Made by a program: the position numbers and the translations under genes. Shown piece by piece: positions 8,261 to 17,120 of a stretch of DNA of 57,212 nucleotides. Source of the DNA: Acidobacteriota bacterium (GTDB taxonomy: Bacteria; Acidobacteriota; Terriglobia; Terriglobales; SCQP01). The DNA is taken from the NCBI GenBank assembly GCA_027314025.1, contig DAHVCP010000036.1, positions 1 through 57,212 on the forward strand. The letters are read 5' to 3'. Under the pieces are notes generated by a model. The model did no database searches. It was not told the DNA's origin and saw only the letters and a list, made by a program, of their open reading frames with translations. Each line of letters begins with the position of its first letter. Within the stretch, counting starts at the first letter, position 1.

Positions 8261-8617
8261 TTAGTGCTTTTTGGCGAAACCCCGCACGACGCATTTCACC
8301 AGCGATTCAATTTGCGCCTTGCTGAGCTGCCCTTTGAAGGCTGGCATCGTCACGCCCTTTCCCTTGACGCCATGCTCGACGGCGGAAATCAACTGGGAGG
8401 TCGTGTGTTTCGCCTGCCATTGCGGGTCGGTAAAGTTCGGGGTCTGAATCGCGGCGTAACCCTTGCCATTTTCTCCGTGGCACATTGCGCAGCGGTCGTT
8501 AAACGTTTGCCGCGCGCGTTGGCAATTGGCGGTTGGCGCGGCGGCAAATGCGGCAGCGCCGGCGGAGAGCGCGGCAGCCGCGAACACGGTGACTGCCGAA
8601 CGGGTCAGTGGGTGCAT
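8261..8617 (-). CDS. Small secreted c-type cytochrome
   Basis: This 118-residue monoheme cytochrome c is exported to the periplasm. A Sec signal peptide covers roughly residues 1-27 (AAALSAGAAAFAAA). The haem-binding motif CAMCH is at residues 43-47 and the likely axial methionine is Met91 in MPAFKGQL. It is a class I, cytochrome c555/cbb3-subunit-like single domain, an electron carrier. It is monocistronic and convergent with pilC. A second, non-haem cysteine (VKCVV) is near the C-terminus. Confidence 0.9.
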   Translation of the reverse strand: MHPLTRSAVTVFAAAALSAGAAAFAAAPTANCQRARQTFNDRCAMCHGENGKGYAAIQTPNFTDPQWQAKHTTSQLISAVEHGVKGKGVTMPAFKGQLSKAQIESLVKCVVRGFAKKH

Positions 8618-8698
8618 ATCCCCTCATTTTACCGTGCAATCGGCCGGATCCGCGCAGTGCGCGCGCTTCCGAACCGCCGCGCGGGAAGCTTCGGCCGC

Positions 8699-9139
8699 TT
8701 ACCGCGGCCGTTTTTCTTCCGCCCGGCGCCAGTCATCCCAAATACCGTCGTAGCGGGTCCACTTCGCTGGTCGGTAGCTGGTATGGACGTCGGGAACTTC
8801 CAGTTTGCCGTGGCCAAATGTGCAGATGTACTCCGTGTTGGGGGTTCCACCCAGCATCACGGAGCTGAAGATGCCACTCGCGGCCGGCATCCGCAGACGC
8901 CGTCCACATGTCCGGCAACGATAACGCTGGTCCCACGCGCAAATGGCCAGCAACCCCGCGGCGCCAAGGCCCAACAAAAACACCGCCAGCGTGTATCCCA
9001 AATCCACCCCCAGCCGCGGCCAGTTGGCGAGCAATCCCCCTGGATGGGGCGGTAAGAGCCGCAACACCAGCGCCCAGAGACCCACGACGGCGACCGCGAT
9101 GCCTAGCAGCTTTGCAGCCAGCCACAACCAGTACCGCAT
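8699..9139 (-). CDS. Membrane protein with CxxC motif, unknown function
   Basis: This 146-residue protein has two transmembrane segments, about residues 4-30 (LWLAAKLLGIAVAVVGLWAL) and 45-68 (YTLAVFLLGLGAAGLLAICAW). A short soluble domain follows, with RCRTCGRRL, a third cysteine in YICTFGHG and a charged tail. The CxxC and following Cys/His could bind metal. ATG at 9139 is preferred over the in-frame GTG at 9151 because GAGG lies six bases upstream. It is the last chromosomal-looking gene before the virion block. I cannot name the family. Confidence 0.65.
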   Translation of the reverse strand: MRYWLWLAAKLLGIAVAVVGLWALVLRLLPPHPGGLLANWPRLGVDLGYTLAVFLLGLGAAGLLAICAWDQRYRCRTCGRRLRMPAASGIFSSVMLGGTPNTEYICTFGHGKLEVPDVHTSYRPAKWTRYDGIWDDWRRAEEKRPR

Positions 9140-9481
9140 CCCCAACCTCACTGCCCGTTCAAGGCCAGTCTACCGCCAAGGCCATGCTGCGGAGTTACGA
9201 TGCGTGCGCGCCGGGCCGGACGGCGCGGGGCCGCGAGGGAGAAGGGCGGAGTCTGGGCGGGCGGCAACCGCCGCACCCATACCGTCGCGGTGCTGAGGTA
9301 AACGTGGGCCGGAGCGGGATGGCGGCGGCGCGGCGCCGGCCTGGTGGGGTTGGCCGGCCGAGGGGCACGCGGCAGGTGGTACGGCTGGGCGGAGTTGGCC
9401 GGGCAAGAAGAGCGCGGCCGGTGGGAGCTGCAAACGAGGAGCGGGAATGGCAACGGGGCGCCGATAGCCGTGCCGGAGCGC
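9140..9481. other. Junction between chromosome and virion block
   Basis: These 342 bp lie downstream of the terminase gene and upstream of the membrane-protein gene. They are very GC-rich, with no supported gene; minus-strand frames running through it are proline/arginine low-complexity. A phage-chromosome boundary should be here if the block is an insertion. I could not find by eye a direct repeat shared with the other flank (33.5-34.2 kb), and no T-tract terminator is evident. Confidence 0.45.
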
Positions 9482-11035
9482 CTAGCCATGCCGCGGTGAG
9501 CGGAACGGCAGGTACCGCTTGGGGCGCTGGTATTCCACGAAACGCTGCTCCGCGACTCGCCGTTGCAGCATGGCGATGGTGGGATCGCTATGAGCGTGCT
9601 GGTAATCGAACGCAAACCCGGACGGCCCTTGCGCCGGGCTTACGTGGCTGTAAAGGCCGTAACGCAGGGCGTCCATGCAGTCGTCCAGCGGATCGCCGGC
9701 GACCTTCAGGATATCGTCCGGGCGAGCGGGGTCGTGAATCCGGGATGGGATGGACTCGATGAGCTGGCCGCAACGGCTGCTGATTACCAGCTCTCCGCTG
9801 TCCAGCTGCGAGTACACCAACATGGCGCCGCCGAGCCGGTCGGTGCTGGCGGGTTGGAACTCGATGCCGGAGGCGCGCCGCATCTGCTCGGCTAGGCTGA
9901 AGTCGTCCCCACGCTCGGCCCACGCGTCAGGCGAAAGATACCAGGCCGAAATCCGCCGTTGGGCATCGTCGGCGGCGGTGCTGCGCCCCATGCGCCGCGC
10001 CAACGCGAGCGCGAAGTCCGCCGCCTTTTGGTGCTTGGCGGTGTATTCCTCGAGAACGTAGACGCGCCCGTGTGGGTAGTTGGGGCCGGCCGGGCTCTTG
10101 CACAACAAATACGCCGCGGCTTGGCTGCCGTTAAAGCCGTAATCCGCCCCCACCCAATGCGGCCACCACGGCCGTTCCCCAATTTCATCCCGCGCCACCA
10201 CCATCCGCGCCGGATCCCAGTGGTCGAAAAACTGTCCTTCGTACACATCCCAGCAGCCTTCCAACAATGCTTTCCGGTAGGCGCCAGGCAAGGTCGCTAA
10301 GGATTGCGCGTAGTCGGCGTTCAGCAGCCGGTGGTCGTGGACGGTGCCGGGGATGAAGCAGGTCGTCTTGCGGATCGGCGCCTGGTCGCTGGGCCATACC
10401 GCGTCGGCATAGATCTGTCCCGGCTGGCGGGATCGGGCGGTCAGCCGGCAGTGCGTGCAGGTAGGGCCATGGAAAATGGCCTTGTGGAGGCCGTGGCCGA
10501 TGTTTCCCGGGTTACTCGCCAATCGCAGGCGCAGCTTCAGCCCGGGATGGGTGGAGCGCAGGCGCGACAGCATATAGCGAATCGGGAATTCCGCGAAATG
10601 CGTGGACTCGTCGAAACCGATGAACGAATACTCCGCGCCCTGGTAACGGAAGATGTCCTTTTCCGCTTCGCAATAGGCGAACTCGATGGTGGCCCCTCTG
10701 GGAAACGTCCAAATCCTTTTGTTCTCGTGGTAGCGGCCCCCCAAGGCTGGGAACAGTTCGCGGCTGCGGCGAATCAGCGTCTTCTCTAGCTCCGGATAGC
10801 TGCGCCGAAACAAGATGCCGCGCAGTCCGGGATGAGCATGTTCCCGCGCCGCATCCACCAGCAAGGTTTCCGATTTCAGGGACCCGGCGGCGCCGCCAAA
10901 CAGCAAAATTTGCGCTTCCGAGGCGAGCGCCTGGGCTTGAGGCAGGCTTTTGGGCGCCCAGCCGGCGGGGAATTCCCGGCTAGGCGCGGGCGCCTCCTGG
11001 GGCTCGCCGTTCACACCAGGGTTGGGTTTGCGCAT
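9482..11035 (-). CDS. terL: Phage terminase large subunit
   Basis: This is the DNA-packaging motor and nuclease, 517 residues. The ATPase half has a Walker A variant FGGAAGSLKSE (Lys54), where Leu replaces the usual Gly before Lys. Walker B is FIGFDEST (Asp142, Glu143) and the coupling motif is ASNPG at 173-177. The nuclease half shows the RNase H-like acidic residues at Asp298 (VGADYGFN) and in DDCMDALRYG near residue 460. It pumps DNA into the prohead through the portal encoded at 21114-23462. It is the last gene of the operon, 20 bp after the preceding small gene. No small terminase subunit is recognisable. Confidence 0.95.
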   Translation of the reverse strand: MRKPNPGVNGEPQEAPAPSREFPAGWAPKSLPQAQALASEAQILLFGGAAGSLKSETLLVDAAREHAHPGLRGILFRRSYPELEKTLIRRSRELFPALGGRYHENKRIWTFPRGATIEFAYCEAEKDIFRYQGAEYSFIGFDESTHFAEFPIRYMLSRLRSTHPGLKLRLRLASNPGNIGHGLHKAIFHGPTCTHCRLTARSRQPGQIYADAVWPSDQAPIRKTTCFIPGTVHDHRLLNADYAQSLATLPGAYRKALLEGCWDVYEGQFFDHWDPARMVVARDEIGERPWWPHWVGADYGFNGSQAAAYLLCKSPAGPNYPHGRVYVLEEYTAKHQKAADFALALARRMGRSTAADDAQRRISAWYLSPDAWAERGDDFSLAEQMRRASGIEFQPASTDRLGGAMLVYSQLDSGELVISSRCGQLIESIPSRIHDPARPDDILKVAGDPLDDCMDALRYGLYSHVSPAQGPSGFAFDYQHAHSDPTIAMLQRRVAEQRFVEYQRPKRYLPFRSPRHG

Positions 11036-11055
11036 GAAGGGTGCGGGCTTCGGCG

Positions 11056-11475
11056 CTAAACGCGGCCGAGGTCCGATTTTGGCAGAGGCAGCAGCGCAAA
11101 GTGCAGGGTGGTCGCGCGCGGGGCCGAAATGTTGCCGGCGGGATGCGTCTCGGCCCGGCGAATTGAGCCTGGGGCGGGAGGCAATGGCCGCGGCGTGGGG
11201 ATGCCGAAGATGGACGTCAGCACGGGCGGCACGATGGGATCGTAGGCGTGAAATTGCGCATTGGCGCCATCGGCGACGATCCCCCGGTGAATTTCACCCG
11301 ACATGGCGCGCTCGTCATTGGGCCGGGTGAGCCCATTGGGCACGCCCCCGATCTCCGGTTCGCGCCGTCGGCCTAAGGCGCCGGCGGCCAGCGCCTGCAC
11401 GCCCGGCGCCTGGGCCGCCAAGGGGGTTGCGCCGGGTTGGGCCATTAAGACGTCCAGCAAATCTTGATAGGTCAT
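11056..11475 (-). CDS. Hypothetical phage protein, 139 aa
   Basis: I do not recognise this protein. A GGAGA site five bases before the ATG supports the start. The first 35 residues are helical (MTYQDLLDVLMAQ then Ala/Gly-rich); the rest is rich in Pro, with no predicted membrane segment. It sits directly upstream of the terminase gene, the usual place of a small terminase subunit, but no HTH is visible, so that role is not claimed. Confidence 0.55.
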   Translation of the reverse strand: MTYQDLLDVLMAQPGATPLAAQAPGVQALAAGALGRRREPEIGGVPNGLTRPNDERAMSGEIHRGIVADGANAQFHAYDPIVPPVLTSIFGIPTPRPLPPAPGSIRRAETHPAGNISAPRATTLHFALLPLPKSDLGRV

Positions 11476-11501
11476 GCCGATCTCCGTTCAGCGATTCTTT
11501 C

Positions 11502-12068
11502 CTAGCCGAGTCCCAGCAGGGGCACCGCCGTAAGGCCGGTGCGCAGGCCGCCGAGGGTCAAGTTTCCGCCGGCGCCGGGGATGCCGGCCAACCGCGCTTG
11601 ATCACCGACCAGATTCGTATTCGATCCCAGGGCGGCGTTCAGCACCGGCGCGGCGGAACCGTAGAGATTGCCGAGATCGGCCAAGGCCTGCATTTGCTGA
11701 TTGAGGCCGGCATTGGCGAATTGCTGCGTCAGGCCCGCGGCGGCCGAGGTCATGTCGCGCGCCTTTTCCCGGCCCATTTCTTCTTCCGCGGGCAGGAAGC
11801 CGGCGGAGTTGCCGGTGCGCGCGGCTTGATTGGCCATCTGCTGCTGGGCGTCTCCGAAGCTGCCTCCCAGCGCTGACATGGTGTTGCCCAGGATGCTCTG
11901 CTGCTGGGCTGGCGTGTAGCCGGGATGGGCGAGGATGCTCTGCAACTGCGGCATCATCGCTGCCTGCGCTTGGTTGCGTTGCGCCAACTCCTGCTGCATC
12001 AGGGCGTTGTTGGCCGCCATCTGTTGGGATTGCTGTTGGTTATAGAGCTGCTTATCGGCACGGCCCAT
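11502..12068 (-). CDS. Gln/Ala-rich phage structural protein, 188 aa
   Basis: An AAGGAG site supports ATG at 12068, which overlaps the end of the upstream gene by 17 bp. The first half is rich in Gln and Met (LYNQQQSQQMAANNALMQQE) and likely an extended helix. The second half is Gly/Ala/Leu-rich (LTLGGLRTGLTAVPLLGLG) with hydrophobic stretches. Composition resembles internal virion or ejection proteins of podoviruses, which lie in this genomic position, but the protein is short for that role and the assignment is an inference. Confidence 0.55.
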   Translation of the reverse strand: MGRADKQLYNQQQSQQMAANNALMQQELAQRNQAQAAMMPQLQSILAHPGYTPAQQQSILGNTMSALGGSFGDAQQQMANQAARTGNSAGFLPAEEEMGREKARDMTSAAAGLTQQFANAGLNQQMQALADLGNLYGSAAPVLNAALGSNTNLVGDQARLAGIPGAGGNLTLGGLRTGLTAVPLLGLG

Positions 12069-12537
12069 GGGATTCTCCTTTGCTTGGAACGGTGAACGGG
12101 ACCACCAGACTGCGATAGAACGTAGCGCAAGCAGGCGACGATGGCTGAAATCCCATGCGCTGCAAAAACTGCCGCATGCGTCCGAGCAGTGATTTCGGCA
12201 CGAAGGCGTGCAGTTCATCGGCGCCGGCGGCGCGCATCCAGGTTTCCAGCTCCTCCCGGCGCCGCGCCAGCGCCCGCAGCAGGCGCGGGCGATCGGCGAT
12301 GACGAAGACTTCCGTGGTGGCGTGGGCGACCAGACAGCCCTCAATCACCGCCCTGGGCGGCTCACCCGCGGGTTGCGGGCACAGGCGCTCGACCACGAAC
12401 ACGCGGTAATAGCGGGGGTCCTGGGTAAGATCGGGCCAGGCGTAATCGAAGCCCGTGAACTTGACCTGGCGGGCGTGTATGGCCCGCAGCACAGGCTCAT
12501 CGCTGGGATGCAAAAGGCGAATACGGTAGTCGTCCAT
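12052..12537 (-). CDS. GNAT-like acyltransferase fold protein
   Basis: This 161-residue protein has the outline of a GNAT-fold protein: N-terminal IRLLHPSDEPVLRAIHARQ, a middle with RVFVVERL and IEGCLVAHATTEVFVI strands, a long helix RLLRALARRREELETWM, and a C-terminal strand/helix GADELHAFVPKSLLGRMRQFLQRMGFQ ending in SFYRS-like ATFYRSLVVPF. The acetyl-CoA loop is not clearly conserved, so it may be a non-catalytic member. Such GNAT-like proteins are often found among late phage genes, with unknown targets. It lies between two small structural genes. Confidence 0.6.
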   Translation of the reverse strand: MDDYRIRLLHPSDEPVLRAIHARQVKFTGFDYAWPDLTQDPRYYRVFVVERLCPQPAGEPPRAVIEGCLVAHATTEVFVIADRPRLLRALARRREELETWMRAAGADELHAFVPKSLLGRMRQFLQRMGFQPSSPACATFYRSLVVPFTVPSKGESHGPCR

Positions 12538-12561
12538 GCCCGTGCCCTGCGTGCGGAGCGG

Positions 12562-12807
12562 CTAAGCCAATGGCGGCAGTTGGGCGCGCAGCGCGCGAAT
12601 CTGCCGGTACTGTGCGACGGTGTCGCTTTCGGCCTGCCGCCGCACGCTGGGATAGTCGCTCTGGTGCGTGTAGTGAAACTGCCCCAGTGCGCCGGCGGAG
12701 ACAAAACGGCCCTCGCCGTCCAGCTCCACGGCGAGTAGTTCGAAACTGCCGCGGCCGGTCTTGGGATCGAACGCGCGCGCTAATTCGTGAGCGATGATGG
12801 TGCCCAT
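12562..12807 (-). CDS. Small phage protein, 81 aa
   Basis: The first ATG after the upstream stop (12807) gives MGTIIAHELARAFDPKTGR, then LLAVELDGEGRFVSAGALGQFHYTH and a basic C-terminal helix. It is short, soluble and unrecognised. It begins six bases after the upstream structural gene ends and is probably co-translated. Longer upstream frames overlap that gene and have Arg/His low-complexity, so they were rejected. Confidence 0.5.
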   Translation of the reverse strand: MGTIIAHELARAFDPKTGRGSFELLAVELDGEGRFVSAGALGQFHYTHQSDYPSVRRQAESDTVAQYRQIRALRAQLPPLA

Positions 12808-12812
12808 GGGAA

Positions 12813-13718
12813 TCAGGTGTAGCTGTAACGGCCGCCATTGCTGCTGATGCCGGTGGCGCTGGGACCGCCGCCGGCGACGCTGGCGGCGGCCCCGAGCGTC
12901 GCCGGAGTGGTAACCGTGGCCAGGTACACTTCGCTGTCCGCCAGCGCCTGGCCGCCATCGGAGGTGTAACGCGCGGTTCCGGTGCTGGTGTCCCACGCGA
13001 GGATATAGGTGGCGCCGGCGGCCAGGCCGCGCACCGTGGTCTTGGGAACGGTCTGAACCGTGGCGCCTCCGTTCCAGGCGAGACTGCCCGCCGCCCAGTC
13101 CACCGAGGGCGTGCCGTCGCTGGTGTCGCCATTCGCCAGAGCCGCTCCCGCGGCGATAAATTCCGCGCTTACCGTCAGGTAGTTCGCGGTGTGCTGGGTT
13201 CGCGCCGCGGTGGCGGCCGAGCGCAGCAAGCCGCTGGAGACTGGGATTGGAGCCCCGCTGGAGTTGGCGTGGAAGTACTGGGGACTATTGAACGCGGAGC
13301 CGAGCAGCTTGGATCGCAGCCGCCAGTACTTGCTGGACGCGGGATCGGGAATCGTCCATTGCGTCCGCGCGTCGGGGCCGTACACCAACAGGCCGCTGGC
13401 GGCGTCGAAATTCATCGAGGTGGCGGAAGCGATCTCGTGCCACACCGGTTGGAGGTTGGCGGAATTGTTGGTGATGGCGATTTGAAAGTGGCCATCCACG
13501 CCGGCGACCTGAAACCCCAAGGCCGGGAGCGGGGGCGGCACGGATGCGCCGGCGGCGACCTGGGCGGCGGGCGCGGGCTCGACGCCGAGTTGCGCGGCCA
13601 TGGCCTCCATGTAATCCATCATGGCGTTCAGGCCGTGGTAGGTTTGCGGGTCTTGATTGCGCAAGCCCAGAAAATAGTGGCGGGACAACATGGCGCTGTT
13701 TAGGTGCGGGACTGCCAC
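12813..13718 (-). CDS. Phage virion protein with beta-rich C-terminal half
   Basis: This 301-residue protein has a helical N-terminus (LSRHYFLGLRNQDPQTYHGLNAMMDYMEAM) and then long Gly/Ser/Thr-rich beta segments, including a strand-rich domain near residues 200-260 (TVRGLAAGATYILAWDTSTG) that looks like a fibronectin/adhesion-type module. This suits a tail-associated or fibre-connector protein. The GTG at 13718 overlaps the upstream gene by 19 bp; an ATG at 13691 is an alternative, and neither has a strong ribosome-binding site. Confidence 0.6.
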   Translation of the reverse strand: MAVPHLNSAMLSRHYFLGLRNQDPQTYHGLNAMMDYMEAMAAQLGVEPAPAAQVAAGASVPPPLPALGFQVAGVDGHFQIAITNNSANLQPVWHEIASATSMNFDAASGLLVYGPDARTQWTIPDPASSKYWRLRSKLLGSAFNSPQYFHANSSGAPIPVSSGLLRSAATAARTQHTANYLTVSAEFIAAGAALANGDTSDGTPSVDWAAGSLAWNGGATVQTVPKTTVRGLAAGATYILAWDTSTGTARYTSDGGQALADSEVYLATVTTPATLGAAASVAGGGPSATGISSNGGRYSYT

Positions 13719-15685
13719 GCCGTGCGCATGAACGCGAACAGGCGTTGCAGTTCGAAGTGGGCGCCGGGCTCGGGTTGCGCGCGGAAGCGGAAGGCGATGC
13801 GCTCACTGTGCAGGCGGCCGCCAATTTTGTAATCGCCTTCGGCCGCGGCGTCCAGGCGCAGCGCGCGCAGCAGCGTCGGCTGGGATGACCGGCCATAGGG
13901 AACCGCTTCAACCGCCAAACCGCTCGCGCCGCGCAAGGAAGCCGAGATGCCGGCCAGCGTCTGGATGCCCAGCGATGCGCCCAAGCTGCCCTGCGACGAG
14001 CTGAGAAAAGCGGTCTGGTACTCGGCGGCGATCGCCTCGCCATTGTCGGTCCAACGGGATGGGTCGGCGGCGCTGACGGATCCATCCGCCACGGCGGCAG
14101 CGAACAACAACTGGCTGGTCGCCAATTCGTTGTCGAGCGCCCCGGACGCGTAGCCGGGCACAGCGCCGTTGTCGGGCAATTGCCGCTCGATGCGCAGCGC
14201 GGACATGGCCGGAATATCATCCACCGACCATTTGCGGCCAGGATATGCGCGCGTGGTGCCGGTGAACGGGCTATAAATGACCGGCGCCTCCCAGCCTTCG
14301 TGGTAGTCCACTTTGAGAATGACGTTCGGGACCGTGGACTGGTCCAGTGGCACGCCAAAGCGGAGCTGCCGCTCTTCGGCGTCAATATGCACCCATATCA
14401 GGTGTCCATGGGTCCAGTTGATGCGCTTCCACAGCGGGTCAATTTCCAAACTAATGAACACGGGGTCGCCGCCGGTGAAGAGGTAGGCTCCGGAACGGTG
14501 CGCGAACGCGGCGAACTCCGGTCCGACGTCAACCGCGCGGGGGCCGCAGATGCCGACTTGATGGCTGATTTCCTGCGCCGTCCAGGTGGCGGGATCGCCG
14601 CTATTGGGCGTCAATAGATATAACGACCGCTCCTTGGCCACGAAGAGCTGGCTCTTATATTCAAAACAGGAGGTGACCCGCTGGCCGTTGTCTTCGGCGA
14701 TGAGGGCAAAACCCGTGTCGCCGTAGTACCTTTCGGGGTTGTCCGGTTCGCTGATGCGCACCAGGCTCGGCTGGTCCGCCTCGCCCCACCACAATAACCG
14801 CCGCGTCGTGGGGGAGTACCAAACGCCGGCCTCCGTGGGCAGCACAAGATTGCGAAAGTTGGCGGTGACATCCGTGGACGCTGCGAGAAATGTGTCGTCG
14901 AAGTTGAACGTGGCCGAGGTGGAGACGTTGTCGGCGACGATCGTTGAGGTCTCCGCGACGCCATTCACGGTTTGCGGCGACCCAATATAGAAATAGAAGC
15001 CCGCGCTGGACCCTCCGGCCACGGTGAAGGCCACGATGCGGGCGGTCACCTGCGGTGGGCCGATCGGCAGATTGCTGAGAACCGCCTCATGGCCGCCCGA
15101 GGCGTTCCAGCTGAACGGCGCCTGGGGAGCGGTGATGTACCCGGAACGGGTCTGGAACATGACCATGCCGTAGCGCAGGCCGGCGCTGATATTGCCGGCC
15201 GTGGCGGCATCTCCGGCTTGGCTGGCGCCGCCGGGCGGCGCGAGACCGATCGGATCAAGATTGGTGCCGTCGAAGCTGGCCGGCGTGCTGGCGCCGAAAC
15301 GGTTGTCGCCGAAGGCCAAGTAGGCTCGGTTGTAGGCGCTCGCGGTGTTCATGTAGCTTCCCGGTGCGGGTACAACCAGCGTTGTGCCTACCGGCAGCAG
15401 GATGCCGGAAGCGGCGGGCGATTCCATGAACAGGCCGCCGAGGGCATCAAAGACCAGGGGAATCTGTTCCCCGCTGAGTTGCACATACCCCGCCAAGCCA
15501 TGCACGCGCGCGGCGCGGTTGGTGCTGAATACCCGCGTCAAGCCTTCGCGGGTCAGTACGCTGGCGGGCGTGAAGCGTACGTTGCGGCAATGCGGCGACA
15601 CGCCGTTGGGCAGTTTATCGGCGGGCCAGTACGTCACCAGGCTGCCAAAACGCTCGACCGCGATCGGGGTAAAGTCTTCAAACAT
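13700..15685 (-). CDS. Tail-tube-B-like (beta-propeller) virion protein
   Basis: This large 661-residue, strand-rich protein begins MFEDFTPIAVERFGSLVTYW and contains many blade-like repeats with W/Y-rich strands (SLYLLTPNSGDP, GAYLFTGGDPVFISLE, RQLRFGVPLD, HEGWEAPVIYSPF). Its length, composition and position directly after the adaptor protein match the second tail-tube or nozzle component of podoviruses (T7 gp12, P22 gp10 type). It would close the portal channel and carry the fibres. Assignment rests on synteny and fold style, not on a diagnostic motif. Confidence 0.65.
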   Translation of the reverse strand: MFEDFTPIAVERFGSLVTYWPADKLPNGVSPHCRNVRFTPASVLTREGLTRVFSTNRAARVHGLAGYVQLSGEQIPLVFDALGGLFMESPAASGILLPVGTTLVVPAPGSYMNTASAYNRAYLAFGDNRFGASTPASFDGTNLDPIGLAPPGGASQAGDAATAGNISAGLRYGMVMFQTRSGYITAPQAPFSWNASGGHEAVLSNLPIGPPQVTARIVAFTVAGGSSAGFYFYIGSPQTVNGVAETSTIVADNVSTSATFNFDDTFLAASTDVTANFRNLVLPTEAGVWYSPTTRRLLWWGEADQPSLVRISEPDNPERYYGDTGFALIAEDNGQRVTSCFEYKSQLFVAKERSLYLLTPNSGDPATWTAQEISHQVGICGPRAVDVGPEFAAFAHRSGAYLFTGGDPVFISLEIDPLWKRINWTHGHLIWVHIDAEERQLRFGVPLDQSTVPNVILKVDYHEGWEAPVIYSPFTGTTRAYPGRKWSVDDIPAMSALRIERQLPDNGAVPGYASGALDNELATSQLLFAAAVADGSVSAADPSRWTDNGEAIAAEYQTAFLSSSQGSLGASLGIQTLAGISASLRGASGLAVEAVPYGRSSQPTLLRALRLDAAAEGDYKIGGRLHSERIAFRFRAQPEPGAHFELQRLFAFMRTAWQSRT

Positions 15686-15697
15686 GGAGCTGTCCGC

Positions 15698-16375
15698 TTA
15701 GACCGGGACCACGCCATGAGACCAGTCGGCGCGGAAGGGACGCTGGCGGCGGGTGACATTCTGGCTTTCCTGCACCAAGCGGACCGCCATGGTCTGAAAC
15801 TCCCGCTGCGCTAACGCATCCAGATCCACTGCCAGGTCGCGGTTCCCGCGGCTCCGCGACGCCAGCGACGCCGCGCTGTAAGCCAGGGCTTGCGCGCCTC
15901 CGATGATGCGAATGGGGTCGCCCGGGGCGGCGAGGGCAGGGAAGATCTCCTCGAATCGGATGCGGAGATCGAGCACCTGATTGCTGGGTGGGAAATAGAT
16001 ATTGCCTTCGCGATATTCCCAAAACTCGTAATAAGCTTGCGGGCCCGAGGGTGGCAGGTCGGAGACTCGGCTCATCGGGCGCCATTGCGTGTCATCTCCG
16101 CCGCTGGGGCGTTCAAACAGGTCCACCGGCTGCCACATGGCCGCCAGCGGGCCGCCGGGCTGAATATAGGCGCCGAGGTCGGTGGTTCCGGCGGGTAGCG
16201 CCGGCAGGATCACCACCCGGTCGTCAAATGGGATGCGGTAGGTGCCCAGTTGCATCGCCAGGGCGCGATAGGCCAGGTTAAGAAATGGGCGCAGGTAATC
16301 GTCCGTGGCCCAGTCCTGTTCTGGGTCGTCGAGCAAAGCGCGCGCCAGGGTGAGGCTAACTGTGGCGTTGTCCAT
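15698..16375 (-). CDS. Head-tail adaptor (tail-tube-A/gp4-like) protein
   Basis: This 225-residue protein has a helical N-terminus (VSLTLARALLDDPEQDWATDDYLRPFLNLAYRAL), a middle of beta strands (VVILPALPAGTTDLGAYIQPGG, YYEFWEYREGNIYFPPSN, LDLRIRFEEIFP) and C-terminal helices. This is the usual outline of podovirus adaptor proteins that form a dodecameric ring under the portal (T7 gp11, P22 gp4). ATG at 16375 is preferred to GTG at 16387 because GGAG lies six bases upstream. It precedes the tail-tube-B-like gene, as in T7-like phages. Confidence 0.7.
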   Translation of the reverse strand: MDNATVSLTLARALLDDPEQDWATDDYLRPFLNLAYRALAMQLGTYRIPFDDRVVILPALPAGTTDLGAYIQPGGPLAAMWQPVDLFERPSGGDDTQWRPMSRVSDLPPSGPQAYYEFWEYREGNIYFPPSNQVLDLRIRFEEIFPALAAPGDPIRIIGGAQALAYSAASLASRSRGNRDLAVDLDALAQREFQTMAVRLVQESQNVTRRQRPFRADWSHGVVPV

Positions 16376-17093
16376 CCAGTGCTCCACGCGTGGCTAGCGG
16401 TCGGTTGTGGCGGTCATTGGGTGGCCGGGAGGCAGGGGCGGCCAGGGAACTTCGGCAATAACGGCAAATCTGGGCCATCGCCTTGACCGTTTCGCCGCAT
16501 TGCGTGCAAAGCTTGCCGTCGGCGGTTTCCTGGCTCGCGTCCACCCATTCCGGCAGGGCCGGGATTTCCTTGCGCCGAGCCAGTTCTCGGGCCGCATCGC
16601 GTTGCCGATCGGTGATGAATTTGTGTTGCCGGTATCGGTACCAAGCGTCCACCGCCTTGCGATATTCGCGCCGGTACCAGGCGAACTGCGCCGTCTCGGC
16701 GGCGGCCAGTTGTTCGGCGCTGGGGGTGCTGTCGCCCGGGGCTAGGAACACCCCGCCGGTTTCGCCATACTCCCGCACCACCTCCTGGGCTAACAGCTCG
16801 GGAAACACCGGCTCCGGCGTGAAGTTGTTATCGCCTAAATCGCGCATGGTGAAGCGCGGCTCCCGGATGACCGTCTTGCCGTACGGCAGGTCGGCGCTCC
16901 TGGCGGGCACGCGAATGTGGCCCATATCGCCGAGGGACACGAAGAGCGGAAACCGATGCAGGTTGAACACGGTATACGCAGGAATGGACTGGCGCTGAAG
17001 GCTCTGGCGAGCCTCTTTGACCGCGCGGTCGCGGTTGGCATCCGCGGCGCCGCCGCGGAAGGCCCGGTTGAATCCTTCTCCGGAACTGGACAT
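16356..17093 (-). CDS. Phage protein with C-terminal zinc ribbon
   Basis: This 245-residue protein has a basic N-terminus, a central domain with PRFTMRDLGDNNFTPEP, a long helical segment (residues about 125-180) and a C-terminal zinc ribbon with cysteines at 196, 199, 210 and 213 (CTQC...CRYC). AGGAGA before ATG 17093 supports the start. Its end overlaps the adaptor gene. Function unknown. The ribbon suggests binding to nucleic acid or to another virion protein. It shares the ribbon theme with the portal and with the first large gene of the block. Confidence 0.6.
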   Translation of the reverse strand: MSSSGEGFNRAFRGGAADANRDRAVKEARQSLQRQSIPAYTVFNLHRFPLFVSLGDMGHIRVPARSADLPYGKTVIREPRFTMRDLGDNNFTPEPVFPELLAQEVVREYGETGGVFLAPGDSTPSAEQLAAAETAQFAWYRREYRKAVDAWYRYRQHKFITDRQRDAARELARRKEIPALPEWVDASQETADGKLCTQCGETVKAMAQICRYCRSSLAAPASRPPNDRHNRPLATRGALDGQRHS

Positions 17094-17120
17094 GGCTTCT
17101 CCTGGTGGGAAGAGTGTGGG

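Noticed and set aside
9148-9615. Minus-strand frame across the terminase end and junction
   Set aside because: It overlaps the C-terminus of the terminase in another frame and is Pro/Arg low-complexity without a ribosome-binding site.
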